Shown here: in pieces, positions 23,521-34,525 of the stretch
Position numbering within the stretch: position 1 is the stretch's first letter
Layout: every line of letters begins with the position of its first letter
Assembly (NCBI GenBank): GCA_009823505.1
Contig: VZQC01009572.1
Span: 591,672 to 655,671, forward strand
Source of the DNA: Rhizomys pruinosus
Lineage: Eukaryota; Chordata; Mammalia; Rodentia; Spalacidae
Length of the DNA: 64,000 bases
Reading direction: 5' to 3'
The notes under the pieces: generated by a model
What the model saw: only the letters and a program-made list of their open reading frames with translations
Database searches by the model: none
Told to the model about the DNA's origin: nothing
Translations under genes and position numbers: made by a program

Positions 23521-23926
23521 CCTGCCCAAAGGCGCAGCCGCCCTGGCCGCCGGACTCTCCGGACCCTCTGGCCCAGCGCCCGGATCCCGCCCTCAAGGCC
23601 CCAGCTCCCAAGCTACTCGCCCAGGTGGCTTCTGGGTATCCTGCCCAAAGGCGCAGCCGCCCTAGCAGCCGGACTCTCCGGACCCTCTGGCCCAGCGCCC
23701 GGGTCCCGCCCTCAAGGCCCCAACTCCCAAGCTACTCGCCCAGGTGGCTTCTGGGTATCCTGCCCAAAGGCGCAGCCGCCCTAGCCGCCGGACTCTCCGG
23801 ACCCTCTGGCCCAGCGCCCGGGTCCCGCCCTCAAGGCCCCAACTCCCAAGCTACTCGCCCAGGTGGCTTCTGGGTATCCTGCCCAAAGGCGCAGCCGCCC
23901 TGGCCGCCGGACTCTCCGGACCCTCT
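23521..23926 (-). promoter_or_regulatory. L1 5' promoter: GC-rich tandem monomers, 119-bp period
   Basis: Units begin with cctgcccaaaggcgcagccg at 23,521, 23,640, 23,759 and 23,878. That gives three full units of 119 bp and one of 49 bp, almost identical to each other. They sit at the 5' end of the antisense L1, directly against the right target duplication, where murine-type L1s carry promoter monomers. CpG density is far above the surroundings, so the array is little decayed by methylation. The partial last unit is the outermost one in transcript terms, as is usual for L1 monomer arrays. The 243-codon plus-strand frame across it is a by-product of GC content. Confidence 0.85.
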
Positions 23927-23941
23927 GCAAATAAATGTTTA
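23927..23941 (+). repeat. Right target-site duplication of the long L1
   Basis: The 15-mer gcaaataaatgttta is identical to 8,361-8,375 and abuts the monomer array. Confidence 0.9.
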
Positions 23942-24990
23942 AATGTATGTTAGTCTTAAGAGAACGGGATAAGTATTTTCCTATTCAAGAAATAAGCACA
24001 CACGACCATGCCTGCTTTCCTCTAACAGTGAAAGTAGATCTCTGTTACCATGTCAAAGCAATTCATGTTCTAATATGTTAAAAATGGGATGAATAAGCAC
24101 ATCTACTGTCTCTCTTTTAATCAGCTAGCCCTTTTTTCACCGTGTCAGAACAGAATTGTCTTCCCTTTTTCATCCTAAGAAGTAATGGAGATTATTCTTC
24201 TGCCTCATAAAAACTGTATGGTAATTCACCTGGCTTCCTTGAAAACTACTGTCATCCAGCTTATGAAAGCGAGGAGAAATGAAGACATGGAAATTAACTG
24301 TAATATGCTCTGGGTACCATTGTTCAGTCCACTTATCTAATTAGTTCATGGAATGGTCTCAGGTCATAGGCAGAGATAAAGAATTGTCTGGATAATTTTA
24401 ATCTCTTCCTTTTGTCTTTGCAATATCCAGAGCAGTACTTCTAAAATTAAACATGCCTATTACTCATCTGGTGATTGTTAGTAGCTCTGCGATGAGGCCT
24501 GACAGTCTGAATTTCAAACAGGCTCATGGGTAATGATGTTTCTGCTGATTCTCAGAACACTTTGAGTGGCAAGGTGCTAGGTGACTGAGTAAGCTTTAGG
24601 AGAGAGGACACATGATTGCTAGTATTATCCTCGCTAAGAGTAAGTAACAGATCAAGAAGAAATGAAGGAAAGGCACAAGCTGGTGGAATGAGCTCTTGAA
24701 ATCCCCACACCGTGGCCTGCTATCCTTGCAGGAGAATGCTTGGCCTGATGTCAGGGTCCAACAAGGATAGGGCAATGAGTTGAAAACGTGGAGGGTAACA
24801 CACTCATCAGGTCTTAAAGAGAATGTCAGTAGATGATTATCTGATAAAGAAAAAGAAGAAAAACAGTAGTCGAATCCTAATTGGAAGTTAGATTTATCTA
24901 AAACTTGGGGTGCAAATTCACTTCCCATTTGAATTCACTGAGCAAGGAGTTGGCTCCAGAGATAAGCATGGTGCCATAAAAAACCAGATT
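23942..24990. other. Unique intergenic sequence, no gene seen
   Basis: Clean AT-rich sequence with no repeat that I recognise. A 110-codon minus-strand frame (24,596-24,928) has no domain or splice context. Confidence 0.55.
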
Positions 24991-24991
24991 C

Positions 24992-25110
24992 TTAGCCGGG
25001 TGTGGTGGTGCATGCCTTTAATCCCAGCACTCGGGAGGCAGAGGCTGGCCTGGTCTACAGAGTGAGCTCCAGACTAGTTGGGACTAAAGGGAGACCCTGC
25101 CTGAAAAAAA
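24992..25110 (+). mobile_element. B1 SINE with internal deletion
   Basis: It starts 'agccgggtgtggtggtgcat' and ends 'gagaccctgcctgaaaaaaa'. The usual segment between 'gaggcagaggc' and 'ggcctggtctac' (roughly 25-30 bases) is missing, a deletion between the two short GGCC-like repeats within B1. Confidence 0.85.
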
Positions 25111-25535
25111 CTGGAAAAGCAAAACCGCAGATTCTTCTGCAAATACTCAAATTCATGGTATTAAGATATAATTCTTTGCTTGAGGGGAGTGTTGCTTGCC
25201 ATTACATAGTGAGATGCTTTTAATCTTTGAACTTGACAGTCTTAAATGTACAAATGTAAGAAAATATCATGTAGTTGAGGCTTTACCTTGGTATATAATT
25301 GGAGCAAGAGGTTGAATATCACATTGCTATAACACTTGACTCAGAACAAACATAGCATTTATGCATCTGTCCTCTCTTCTCCACTCTTTCCCCAGAGGAA
25401 CCAGTTTCTTTGATCAATATCTATTAAAAACATGGCCATGTAAATTAAGCCACATCTGCCCTATGCAGATTTTATTCACACGGTAGAGTTTGGTAACATA
25501 TGTACATTAGGATTCTTCAAAGACTAAAACCAGGA
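25111..25535. other. Unique sequence, no gene seen
   Basis: No repeat or coding signal recognised. Confidence 0.5.
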
Positions 25536-25539
25536 AATA

Positions 25540-25920
25540 TATTTATGCACATATGTGAAGGTACAGAGATTTATTATGAGGAGTTGGCTTACATAATTAT
25601 GGAGGCTAAAATATTCCAGGACCTTCCATCTGTGAGGTAAAGACCCAAGAAGGCCAGTGATGTAGTTGAGTCCAGGTTCAAAGGCTGGAGAAGCAAGTGA
25701 CCTGGTGGTATAAACATCAATCCATGGATGAGAACAGACAAGCTCATTCAGCATAAGCAAGGAGGCAGAAAAAGAGAAGAGGGAAAGGAAGAAGACATGT
25801 TCCTTTTTTCTCTACTTTTTGTGCTTACCTAGACTGTGAGAAATTGGATGATGCCTACATTGAGAAGGACAATTTAAGTAGTCCAAATGTTGACCTTATC
25901 ATGAAACTTCATTTTTTTAT
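25540..25920. mobile_element. Old mammalian LTR-like interspersed repeat, family uncertain
   Basis: The block 'agagatttattatgaggagt' and 'cataattatggaggct', then 'gtagttgagtccaggttcaa' and 'attggatgatgcc', follows an old mammalian interspersed repeat that I know by sequence pattern but cannot name with certainty. It is diverged and has no sharp ends. Confidence 0.45.
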
Positions 25921-25924
25921 TACT

Positions 25925-26095
25925 AATTCTTTATTTATTTGAAGATGGGGGCACACCATATGTACAGTGGTCAGAAGCCGGGTTGTGAAGGTCAGTTCTC
26001 TCCTTCCTTCATGAGATTTCTATGGATGGAACTTAGATCATCAGGCTTGGCAGAAAGAGTCTTGATTCTCTGAGCCATATCATAGGCCCTCATCC
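25925..26095 (-). mobile_element. RSINE1-type SINE, reversed
   Basis: The strand shown reads 'gtggtcagaagccgggttgt' (RSINE1 'gtcctctgacctcca' side), then 'tcatcaggcttggcagaaag', and ends at 'tctctgagccatatc', the reversed tRNA head. It is diverged. Confidence 0.6.
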
Positions 26096-26547
26096 AGAAA
26101 CTTCTTCACAAACACATCAAGTAATGCTTAATCTGGGCACCCTGCGGCACATCACAACATGAAACACAAGCAGAAAGGTATCTCCCTGTCACCATTTTAA
26201 TTTTACATGAGTGTTTTTGTCGATATTCCTCTAAATCTCCACAAATGAATTTCATTTTCTTAAAGGATGATTCCTCTGAGACCCATCTACTGATTACACA
26301 ATGAGAGTTGCCAAAGCCAAATAAAATGGTTACAGACAGCACTATAATGATGTCTAGTTAGGATTTCTTGCAGGTCTTGTGTAATAAGAGTAATCACAGC
26401 AGTAACAGCAATTTATCCACACCTGCCTGTGGGACAGGAAGTCTGTTTCCTGAATCTACATTTTTAACCTTTAAGGCTCTCAACAAGTCAATTACTTAGA
26501 CCAGAAGCTCAAAATGCTAATGACTAAAACCAAATATAGCAGCGTGC
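26096..26547. other. Unique sequence, no gene seen
   Basis: No recognisable feature. A 78-codon minus-strand frame (26,106-26,342) has no domain. Confidence 0.5.
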
Positions 26548-26906
26548 ATTGGCTACTTTCCTGTTTCTGTGATGAAAAACCATGACCAAGGCCACATATA
26601 GAAGGAAGAATTTATTTGAGCTTATGGTTTCAGAGTGTAAAGAGCCGATAAGGGCATGGCAGGAGGAAGTTGGACAGAGAGCTGAGGCTTCCCATCTTCA
26701 AACATGAACAGGAGGCAGAGAGACCCATCAGAAGTGAAATGAAACTCTGAACTCTCAAATCCCAGAGATGAGCTTTCTCAGCAAAGCCACACCTCCTAAA
26801 GGTTCTGTGACTTTTCCCAAATAACACCCCCACCTGGGGACCATAAACTAAGTAATCAAAAAAACTTGAGCCTATGGGAGACATTTCTCAGTCAAACCAC
26901 CACACA
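26548..26906 (-). mobile_element. MaLR-type solo LTR (MT/ORR1-like)
   Basis: The minus strand starts TGTGGTGGTTTGACTGAGAA and continues with 'cccataggctcaagt', the well-known start of rodent MT-type MaLR LTRs, and ends near 'acaggaaagtagcca'. The copy is diverged relative to those at 34.8-37.0 kb. Confidence 0.8.
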
Positions 26907-28019
26907 TTTTTCATCTACTGAGCTCACATTAAACCAACTTAGAGAGGCAGCTTGGTTTTCTCAAATGTAAACATTTCTCAAACTGTTCAGAAATCAACCA
27001 AGTACAGAAACTTGAGATTTGAAGACAGGTCTAGACTGGACATGTAGGGATAACAAAGATGACCATAGGTGAAGGGAGTGGGGAGGAGGGGGGAGAAGGG
27101 AGGGAGAAGGATGAGTGGGGGGAGGAGTGAGAGGTGAGAGGAAGGAGGTGCCTACACATGAGCTCACTGGGAAGCAAGAACCAACCCAGTCTTGCACAGT
27201 GTGGCTATGACACCCTTGTGGATTTGGGAACAAATCTTGCAATAAAAGCTCTATTTAGGTAAGCTTTGTTGATTCAGCAGGGATTGAAGTTCTTCAGTGC
27301 TTATTTGACAAGCAATCTGATGGAATCCTAGTCTTGGGATTTAGACAGGTTTTCTGTTCCAGCTCTGCCCACCACTACATGTTTAATAGTGGACAAAGAG
27401 CTTGCCTTATCTGAAGCTTAGTTTTCTTAACGGGGACATGCATAAAATGATAACTGATTATGCAACAAGCATGCAAGGATTCCATCTGTTAATGTAACAG
27501 AGCATCTGCTCACAGTGGAAGTGCACCATTGATGCTTGCTCTTTTTATGAAGCACCAGGCTCTGACCCAGAGCATGGAGCTAACACTGTCCTGATAGGCA
27601 ATCTCACTCGGGGAGGCCAGTTAATCAGTATCTGGGGAGAGAGTTAGCTATACATTTCCAGGGAAATTGAGCCCTGAAATCCTAACTGTTAGGCAGTTAG
27701 ACCAGTACTCTAATGCTCTAAATTGTTAAAAACCAGAGATTTGGGACATGGATCCCTTATTTTGACCTTACTGATGGCACGAGCCATTTTAATCAAGACA
27801 TTATTGCAGGTAGCTTATAGAGAGTATTATGTGGCACACACAAGAGTGAGAGATATTGCAAATATGGCACATACAAGAGTGAGAGATATCGCAAATTCTA
27901 TCTATTGGGATTTGGAGTTTTAAATATTCGTATGTTTTAAATTCATAATTTAGAACTCAGAAGTATATTCCCATAGAAATACTTTTCAAATCAGATTTCC
28001 ACTTAGATTTCTAAAAACA
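26907..28019. other. Unique sequence with a GA-rich tract
   Basis: A purine-rich G/A stretch lies at about 27,066-27,142. A small direct repeat at 27,832-27,897 is listed separately. No gene is seen. Confidence 0.55.
27832..27897 (+). repeat. 33-bp tandem duplication
   Basis: Two adjacent 33-bp units (27,832-27,864 and 27,865-27,897) start tggcaca and contain aagagtgagagatat. They differ at only a few positions, so this is a young local duplication. Confidence 0.85.
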
Positions 28020-28020
28020 T

Positions 28021-28232
28021 GTTCTAGTTTGATTTCTATTGCTATATAAACATCATGATCAAAAGCAACTTAGAGGAGGAAAGAGCTTATTTGGCTAACA
28101 GCTTATAGTCTGTTATCAACAGAAGCCAAGACAGGAACTCAAGACAGGAACCTGGAGGCAGAAACTGAGAGACCATGGAGGAATGATGCTTACTGGCTTT
28201 CTCCCAGGCTTACCTTCTTCAGAAAGCCCATG
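28021..28232 (-). mobile_element. MaLR LTR, outer element of a nest (left part)
   Basis: This is the same family as the LTRs at 306 and 4,019: 'gttctagtttgatttctatt', 'aggaacctggaggcagaaac' and 'gcttactggctttctccc'. It is split. The missing part resumes at 32,732-32,905 with 'aagatgaaattcctcagttg' and 'tatcaacttgacaact'. The 4.5-kb split is filled by later insertions, so this is the oldest layer. Confidence 0.75.
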
Positions 28233-28238
28233 CATACT

Positions 28239-28303
28239 ATATTAGTCACTTTTCTGTTGCTCTAATAAAACCACCATGACCAAGGGAACTTATAAAAGGA
28301 AGA
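28239..28303 (-). mobile_element. MaLR LTR (MT/ORR1-like), second layer, left part
   Basis: It begins 'attagtcacttttctgttgc' and stops at 'cttataaaaggaaga', where an L1 is inserted. The remainder is at 32,413-32,727. The direct repeat catact at 28,233-28,238 and 32,726-32,731 is a likely target duplication made when this LTR entered the outer LTR. Confidence 0.8.
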
Positions 28304-30116
28304 TAATGACAATGATAATATAACACATCAAAATCTGTGGGATACTTTAAAAGCAGTCCTAAAAGGGAAGTTTATAGCCCTGAGTGCCTACATCAGAAAA
28401 ACAGAAAGAGCACAAGTGAATGATCTAACACTGCAGCTGAAAACACTTGAGAGACAACAACAAATGAACCATAAATGCAACAGACAGGAAGAAATATAAA
28501 AAATCAGAGCAGAAATGAATGAAATAGAAACAAAGAAAACAATACAAAAAAATCAATGAATCCAAAAGTTGGTTCTTTGCGAGAATAAACAAGATAGACA
28601 GACCTCTAGCCTAGTTAACCAAAAGAAAGAAAGAGCAACTCCAAATTAATAGAATTTGTGATGAAAAGGGAAACATCACAACAATGAAAAGATCCAGACA
28701 ATCATATGGGAATACTTCAAAAACCTACACTCTACTAAGTTTGAAAATCTAGAAGAAATGGATGAATATCTGAAATCCTGGCAATCACCAAAGCTTAACC
28801 AAGAAGAGATCGATAGCCTAAATAGACCAATAATATATGGAGAAATTGAAGATGTAATAAGAAATCTCCCAACTAAAAAAAGCTCAGGCCCAGATGGTTT
28901 CATGGCAGAATTCTATAAAACATTTCAAAAAGAGTTACAACCACTATTATGCAAATTGTTCAGAAGGATTCAAGCAGAGGGAAATCTCCCAAATCCCTTC
29001 TAAGAAGCCAGTATCATTCTAATACCAAAACCAGGCAAAGATACAACCAAAAAGGAGAACAATAGACCAATCTCATTAATGAACATGGATGCAAAAATTC
29101 TCAACAAAATACTTGCAAACTGCATGCAGACCCACATCACAATGATCATCCATCATGACCAAGTTGGATTCATACCAGAGATGCAGGGATGGTTCAACAT
29201 ATGAAAATCAATAAATATCATCAAACACATAAATAGACTGAGAGACAAAAACCACAGGATCATCTCAATTGATGCAGAAGAAGTCTTTGACAAAATTCAG
29301 CATCCCATCATGCTTAAAGTCCTGGGAGGAATTGGATTGGAGGGATCATTCCTCAATGTAATCAAAGCCATATACAGGAAACCCACAGCCAAAATCATCC
29401 TAAATGGAGAAGAGAGAGAAGCATTCCCCTTAAAGGTAGGAACTTGGCAAGGCTGACCCCTGTCACCACTCTTCTTCAGTATAGTGCTTGAAACACTTGC
29501 TAGGAAAATAAGGCAAGAAAAGGAAATTAAAGGAGTACTAATTGGAAAAGAGGAAGTCAAGCTATCACTTTTTGCTGATGATATGATTGTTGACCTAAGG
29601 GATGCTAAAAACTCCACCAGAAAGCTCCTAGAAATGATTAAGAGTTTCAGTAAAGTGGCAGTATACAAATTAACCTGGAAAAATCAGTAGCCTTTCTTTA
29701 TACCATCAATGAGCAACTGAAGAAGGAATACAGGGAGACCTTCCCACTCACAGTAACCTCAAAATCAATAAGATACCTAGAAACAAACCTAACCAAAGAA
29801 GCCAAAGATCTCTGCAAAAAAAACAAAACAAAAACAAAAAACTTTAAACTCCTGAAGAAGGAAATCAAAGAAGACATTAGAAAATGGAAAGATCTCCCAT
29901 GCTCATGGATTGGGAAAATTAACATAGTAAAAATGTCCATTCTACCCAGACTAATATACAGATTCATTATGATCCCAATTAAAATCCTCAAGAGTTTCTT
30001 CACAAGCTTGGAGAAAAAGTCCTTAACTTCAGATGGAAAAACAAAAGACCCTGAATAGTCAAAGCAACCCTGAGTGAAATGAGCAATACAGGGGCAGGGG
30101 ATCTCTATACCAGACT

Positions 30117-30374
30117 TTTTTTTTTTTCTTTTTTTTCTTTTTTTAATTTATTTCAGTATGTGTATGAATGTACTGTCTGCATGTAGGTCTGTGCACCCGT
30201 GTCATGCAAATGCCGCGGAGGTCAGAAGAGGGTGTCAGATTCCCCTGGAACTGGAGTTCTCCTGGAACTGGAGTTTCAGATGGCCTCGGCTGCCATGTGG
30301 GTGCTGGGGATCGAACCCGGGTCCTCCGCAATAGTGGTCGGCGCTCCTAACCGCTAGGCCATCTCTCCAGCCCT
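30117..30374 (-). mobile_element. B2/B3-type SINE, with 17-bp internal duplication
   Basis: Reversed SINE with poly-T on the left and the head 'ggctggagagatggcctagc' on the right. It contains the doubled 'aactccagttccagg' motif. The repeat agacttt at 30,112-30,118 and 30,375-30,381 flanks it. Its head and B box are well preserved. Confidence 0.9.
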
Positions 30375-31055
30375 AGACTTTGAATTATAGTACAGGGCTA
30401 TAGTCATAAAACATCTTGGTACTGGCACAAAAACAGACCAGTTGACCAATGGAACAAAACTGAAGATCCAAACTTGAGCTCATACAATTTCAGCCACCTC
30501 ATATTTAACAAGGGGGCCAAGAAGACACAATGGAGGAAAGACAGCATCTTCAGCAAGTGGTGTTGGCAAAACTGGATCACCACTTGTAGAAGAATGAAAT
30601 TAAATCCCTACCTCTTGCCCTGTACAAAAGTCAACTCCAGATGGATCAAAGACCTCAACGTGAAACCCAAAACTCTGAAGGTGATAGAAGAAAAAGTTGG
30701 CAGCACCCTACAAGACATAGGCATAGGAAAAGACTTCCTAAATCAGACAGCAGCTGCGCAAGAAATAAGATTGACAATTGACAAATGGGACCTCATTAAA
30801 CTCAAAAGCTTCTGTACATCAAAAGAAATAATCAAGGAAGTGAAGAGAAAACCCACAGAGTGGGAGGAAAACTTCACCACTGATATATCTGACAAAGCAT
30901 TGATTTCCAGAGTATATAAACTACTCAAAAAAATAAATAAATAAAAAAGAAGAAAGAAAACAAATGACCCACTTAAAAGATGGAGCAAAGAGCTAAACAG
31001 AGACTTCACAAGTGAGGAATTAGAGATGGCTGAGAAACATCTTAAGACATGTTCA

Positions 31056-31300
31056 GGGGCTGGAGAGATGATCTAGCAGTTAAGAACGCTGACTGCTCTT
31101 ACACAGGACTTGGGTTCGATCCCCAACACCCACATGGCAGCTGAGAACCATCTGAAAGTCCAATTCCAGGAGAACTCCAGTTCCAGGGGAATTTGACACC
31201 TTCCTCTGACCTCCGTGGCATTGCACAACACAGGTGCACAAACCTACATGCATACAGTACATTCATACACATACAGAAATATATAAAATTTAAAAAAATA
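31056..31300 (+). mobile_element. B2/B3-type SINE, with 17-bp internal duplication
   Basis: Complete from 'gggctggagagatgatctag' to an A-rich tail. B box is 'gggttcgatcc'. The short repeat ttcag on both sides is a weak target-duplication candidate. It has more substitutions than the copies at 49.1 and 58.8 kb. Confidence 0.85.
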
Positions 31301-31725
31301 TTCAGCGTCACTAATAATTAAGGGAATGCAAATTAAAACCACTTTAAGAGATCATCTCAGATAAGACTGGCTAGGATCAAGAAAACAAATGATTCCAAGT
31401 GCTGGAGAGGTTGTGGGGAAAGAGGAACCTCATCCATTGCTGGTGGGAATGTAAACTTGTACAGCCACTATGCAAAGCAGTGTGGAGAATCATTGGAAGA
31501 CTCAAAATGAGCTTGCCACCTGACCCAGTCATAACACTCCTGGGTATATACCCATAAGACTCATCATACTGCAGAGATACATGCATAGCCATGTTTATTG
31601 CAGCTCTGTTTACAATAGCAAAAAACTGGAACCAACCCAAGTGCCCCTCAACTGATGAGTGGATAGAGAAAATGTGGTACATCTACACAATGGAGTTCTA
31701 TGCAGCAGTAAAGAAAGATGACATC

Positions 31726-31968
31726 GGGGCTGGAGGGATGGCCCAGCGGTTAAGAGCGCAGACTGCTCTTGCAGAGGACCCGGGATCGATCCCCAGCACC
31801 CACATGGTGGCTGAGAACCGTCTGTAACTCCAATTCCAGGAGAACTCCAGTTCCAGGGGAATCTGACACCCTCTTCTGACCTCCGCGGCATTGCACGACA
31901 CGGTGCACAGACCTGCATGCAGACAGTACATTCATACACATAAATAAATAAATAAAATTAAAAAAAAA
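31726..31968 (+). mobile_element. B2/B3-type SINE, with 17-bp internal duplication and 16-bp target duplication
   Basis: The head is 'gggctggagggatggcccag' and B box 'gggatcgatcc'. The 16-mer aaagaaagatgacatc flanks it at 31,710-31,725 and 31,969-31,984, duplicating L1 ORF2 sequence. Tail is AAATAAATAAATAAAATT plus A run. Confidence 0.92.
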
Positions 31969-32412
31969 AAAGAAAGATGACATCATGAACTTTGCAGGTA
32001 AATGGATGGAACTAGAAGATATTATGTTAAGTGAAGTAACACAGTCCCAGAAAAACAAATGAAGAATGGTATCCCTCATCTGTGGATGCTAGTGCCAATT
32101 ACTTAGTTGTAAGTATTTCTTGTGCATGACCCGGCCCCTTGAGCTTTTGCCCAAGTAGTTGGGAGTGATGCATATTGGAAACAACAGCAACAACACAAAA
32201 GACTGCATCAAAGAACTGACTGAAACAGTGAACTTCTGCTCAAAACAGTTAACTTCCACATGGAGAATTTTGAGAAAGACTGAGAAAAAGATGAAAAATA
32301 TCTGGCAGAATGCCTGAGCTGTGGTGGGGTGGGGGGGTAAGTGGGGGACATGGGTCTAGATTTGATTAGTAACATAATCTTGTACAAAAAATAAATATAA
32401 TAAAAAAGAGAA

Positions 32413-32727
32413 AAAAGGAAGAGTTTATTTGAGCTTACAATTGATGGTTCCAGGAAATTAGAGTTCATTGTGGTGGGGAGGCATGGTGGCAGGAGCTGGA
32501 GCAGAAAGCTGAGGTTCACATCTTCCAATGAGCACAGGAAGCTGAGAGAGAGAGAGACACTGGAGACTAGCAAGTCTTGTTAAACTCTCTAAGCCCACCC
32601 CCAGTGATGTGCTTCCTCCAGCATGGCCACACCTTCTAAGATCTCCCCAAACAGCACCACAAACTGGGGTCAAAATGTGTGAATACTTGAAGTCTATGGG
32701 GGATATTTTCATTCAAACTACCACACA
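32413..32727 (-). mobile_element. MaLR LTR (MT/ORR1-like), second layer, right part
   Basis: This continues the LTR started at 28,239: 'gagtttatttgagcttacaa', 'gcccacccccagtgatgtgc' and the end 'attcaaactaccacaca'. Confidence 0.8.
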
Positions 32728-32731
32728 TACT

Positions 32732-32905
32732 TATCTAAGGATGGTATCTCCCACCATGGGATGGTCTCCTTTACCAATTCACAATCTAGAACATGTGCCA
32801 TAGACATGACCACAGACCAATGTGAAAGATGAAATTCCTCAGTTGGAGTTCCTTATTCTCAGGTGTACATATCAACTTGACAACTGAAACTAATATAACA
32901 CTTCC
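32732..32905 (-). mobile_element. MaLR LTR, outer element (right part)
   Basis: This continues the LTR started at 28,021: 'gatggtctcctttaccaat', 'agacatgaccacagacc' and 'tcaacttgacaactgaaact'. Together the two parts give about 390 bp, the length of its relatives at 306 and 4,019. Confidence 0.7.
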
Positions 32906-34305
32906 AAAATCTGTGAGGTAAAGTATTTAAATTCATTTTGTTATAGATTAAAAGGAATTTTCATTTGACATGATGTTAAGGAATTAAAGGTGAACATAGC
33001 ATCTGATAAAAAAAAATAAGTATTGAAATAATTATCAGTCTATCCAGAATAAGAACTGAAGCCTTCCAGAAGTCTCAGTAAATTGCCCAAGTCACATAGT
33101 TGACATTTAAGTTATACCAAGAAAGGAAATGCTGACAGTCAGGGACTCAGGAAGAAGCTTGTATTTCCATGGGCATTCACCTCAGGGTCTAGAACCTACC
33201 ATATTGAACAATGTTCAGTCTAACTGGTAAATGTCCCAAATGCCTTTAAAAGAAGACACTTATTTATGGACGTCCAATAAATACTTCTTAATTCTATAGA
33301 TACTCAAATATATAAAAAAGTAATTATAATCACACACATGAATTAGAAACGGACAAAATGATAAAGGCAAAGTTAACAGCAATTAATGAAAAATATTTTT
33401 GTTTAATGAAATTTCCACTGGCAATATCAGAATGTATAGTTTCACCTGGAAAACCTAATTTTCACAGGGATGACTTCTTAGTTTGTCAAAGCCATCAGAT
33501 CATGGTTAATTTCCATGTCACTTTCTAAGGAAGACTGTTATTGATCACCCCATGGAAAGCAGGGATTCCTGACCACATACTTAAGAATTTTTTCTTGTTA
33601 TTGTATATATAAATTTCTGAGATTATTAAAGTTAGGGATATACATATATACATATATACATACATATGTGTGTGTGTGTGTGTGTCTGTGTCTGTGTGTA
33701 TGAAGAAAGTGACTTTGGGCAGAATAAAGTCTGTTTCACCCTACATATCACAAGAAGATTGGAACGCCCCTTTAAACACAAAATGTCTGTCCTTTCTCTT
33801 CCAGTCCCAGGGAAAGAACTTAATAAACAACATACAAATCCTTCAGGGACTTAGATGTCAGAGCCAAGATGAGACTTTAAGTGTCAGGGCTATCTTTAAA
33901 TAAATAATAATTAAAGCTAGAGTGTTTTTCTTTTCTTATTTTTACCCTTTAAAGCCACACCTGGAACTTTCTGGGCTCAAGGAAAATGCCAAATACAGGG
34001 CCCTTTCTGTTATGGAGCATGATATACTTTTTTTAGCAGTGACACTGGATAGGTATGCTTGTGAATCCCCCTAAATCATACCTAAGACCCTCATATCTGT
34101 TCTTCGACATGCCAAGTTTAATTTGAACATGGGTAAAAAGATGAAAATGAATTTCAGCTTTCAAATTTATTCTCTCATATGATCATGGAGTCAGCAAAAC
34201 TATAGACAATTTAGATCCTCTTCTAGTCTCAGTTTTACTTAGACTTGTCTGTTACAAGGGCAACACTTAAAGAATTTTAATACCAACATTAAAAGCAAAC
34301 ATAAA
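32906..34305. other. Unique sequence with a TA/TG microsatellite
   Basis: A short TA then TG/TCTG repeat lies at about 33,642-33,701. Nothing else is recognisable; short open frames at 33,666-33,903 start inside the repeat. Confidence 0.55.
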
Positions 34306-34308
34306 GGC

Positions 34309-34440
34309 TAGCAAGATGGCTCAGTGGGCAAGGGCCCTTGGTGGCAGGCATGAGACTTCAGTTCAATCCCTGGGACTCTCATGGTGGAAGGAGAGAACTG
34401 ACTCCCCTAAGTTGTCCTCTGACCTCCACAGACACAGTAT
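34309..34440 (+). mobile_element. RSINE1-type SINE
   Basis: 'ggctagcaagatggctcagt', 'catgagacttcagttcaatc', 'catggtggaaggagagaact' and 'gttgtcctctgacctccaca' give RSINE1 in order, ending in a CA run. Confidence 0.8.
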
Positions 34441-34443
34441 AGT

Positions 34444-34444
<1 letters not shown>

Positions 34445-34519
<75 letters not shown>

Positions 34520-34525
34520 GATATA
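34445..34525 (+). repeat. (CA)n(TA)n microsatellite
   Basis: CA run followed by a TA run, grown from the tail of the RSINE1 copy. Confidence 0.9.

Larger units (their letters stand above)
8376..23926 (-). mobile_element. Full-length LINE-1, antisense, interrupted by an assembly fault
   Basis: One L1 insertion is bounded by the 15-bp duplication. Left to right it holds poly-T and 3' UTR (8,376-10,349), an assembly break, noisy ORF2 and ORF1 sequence (about 15,700-23,000), cleaner ORF1 start and 5' UTR (about 23,000-23,520), and a GC-rich 119-bp monomer array (23,521-23,926). The printed length of 15.5 kb is inflated. The segment 10,351 to about 15,200 repeats the left flank, and the rest carries many inserted bases. 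A length near 7-8 kb is my estimate. The intact promoter array and perfect target duplication suggest a recent insertion. Whether its reading frames are open cannot be judged from this sequence. Confidence 0.85.
28304..32062 (+). pseudogene. L1 ORF2 fragment (reverse transcriptase to C-terminus), broken
   Basis: ORF2 encodes the endonuclease/reverse transcriptase that copies L1 RNA at the target site. Here the endonuclease is absent. RT-region blocks are readable: SGPDGFMAEFYKTF near 28,890, SLFADDMI near 29,570 with the FADD active-site motif, and then the C-terminal part ([20 protein letters not shown] near 30,600). The frame is lost to stops and frameshifts at several places, for example a stop after NLPNPF at 29,003, and is cut by three SINEs. 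The natural stop is at about 32,060-32,062. It cannot make a working protein. Confidence 0.85.
28304..32412 (+). mobile_element. 5'-truncated LINE-1, third layer of the nest
   Basis: The L1 lacks its 5' UTR, ORF1 and the endonuclease part of ORF2. It starts within ORF2 and runs through the 3' UTR ('ggggtgggggggtaagtggg') to an A-rich tail at about 32,400. The 10-bp repeat aaaaggaaga flanks it at 28,294-28,303 and 32,413-32,422, inside the MaLR LTR. Three B2/B3 SINEs later inserted into it. Confidence 0.9.

Noticed and set aside
23211..23942. 243-codon plus-strand open frame, Pro/Ala/Ser-rich with internal repeats
   Set aside because: It runs through the antisense L1 promoter monomers. The 119-bp period shifts the frame in every unit, and GC richness simply lacks stops. 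No domain.
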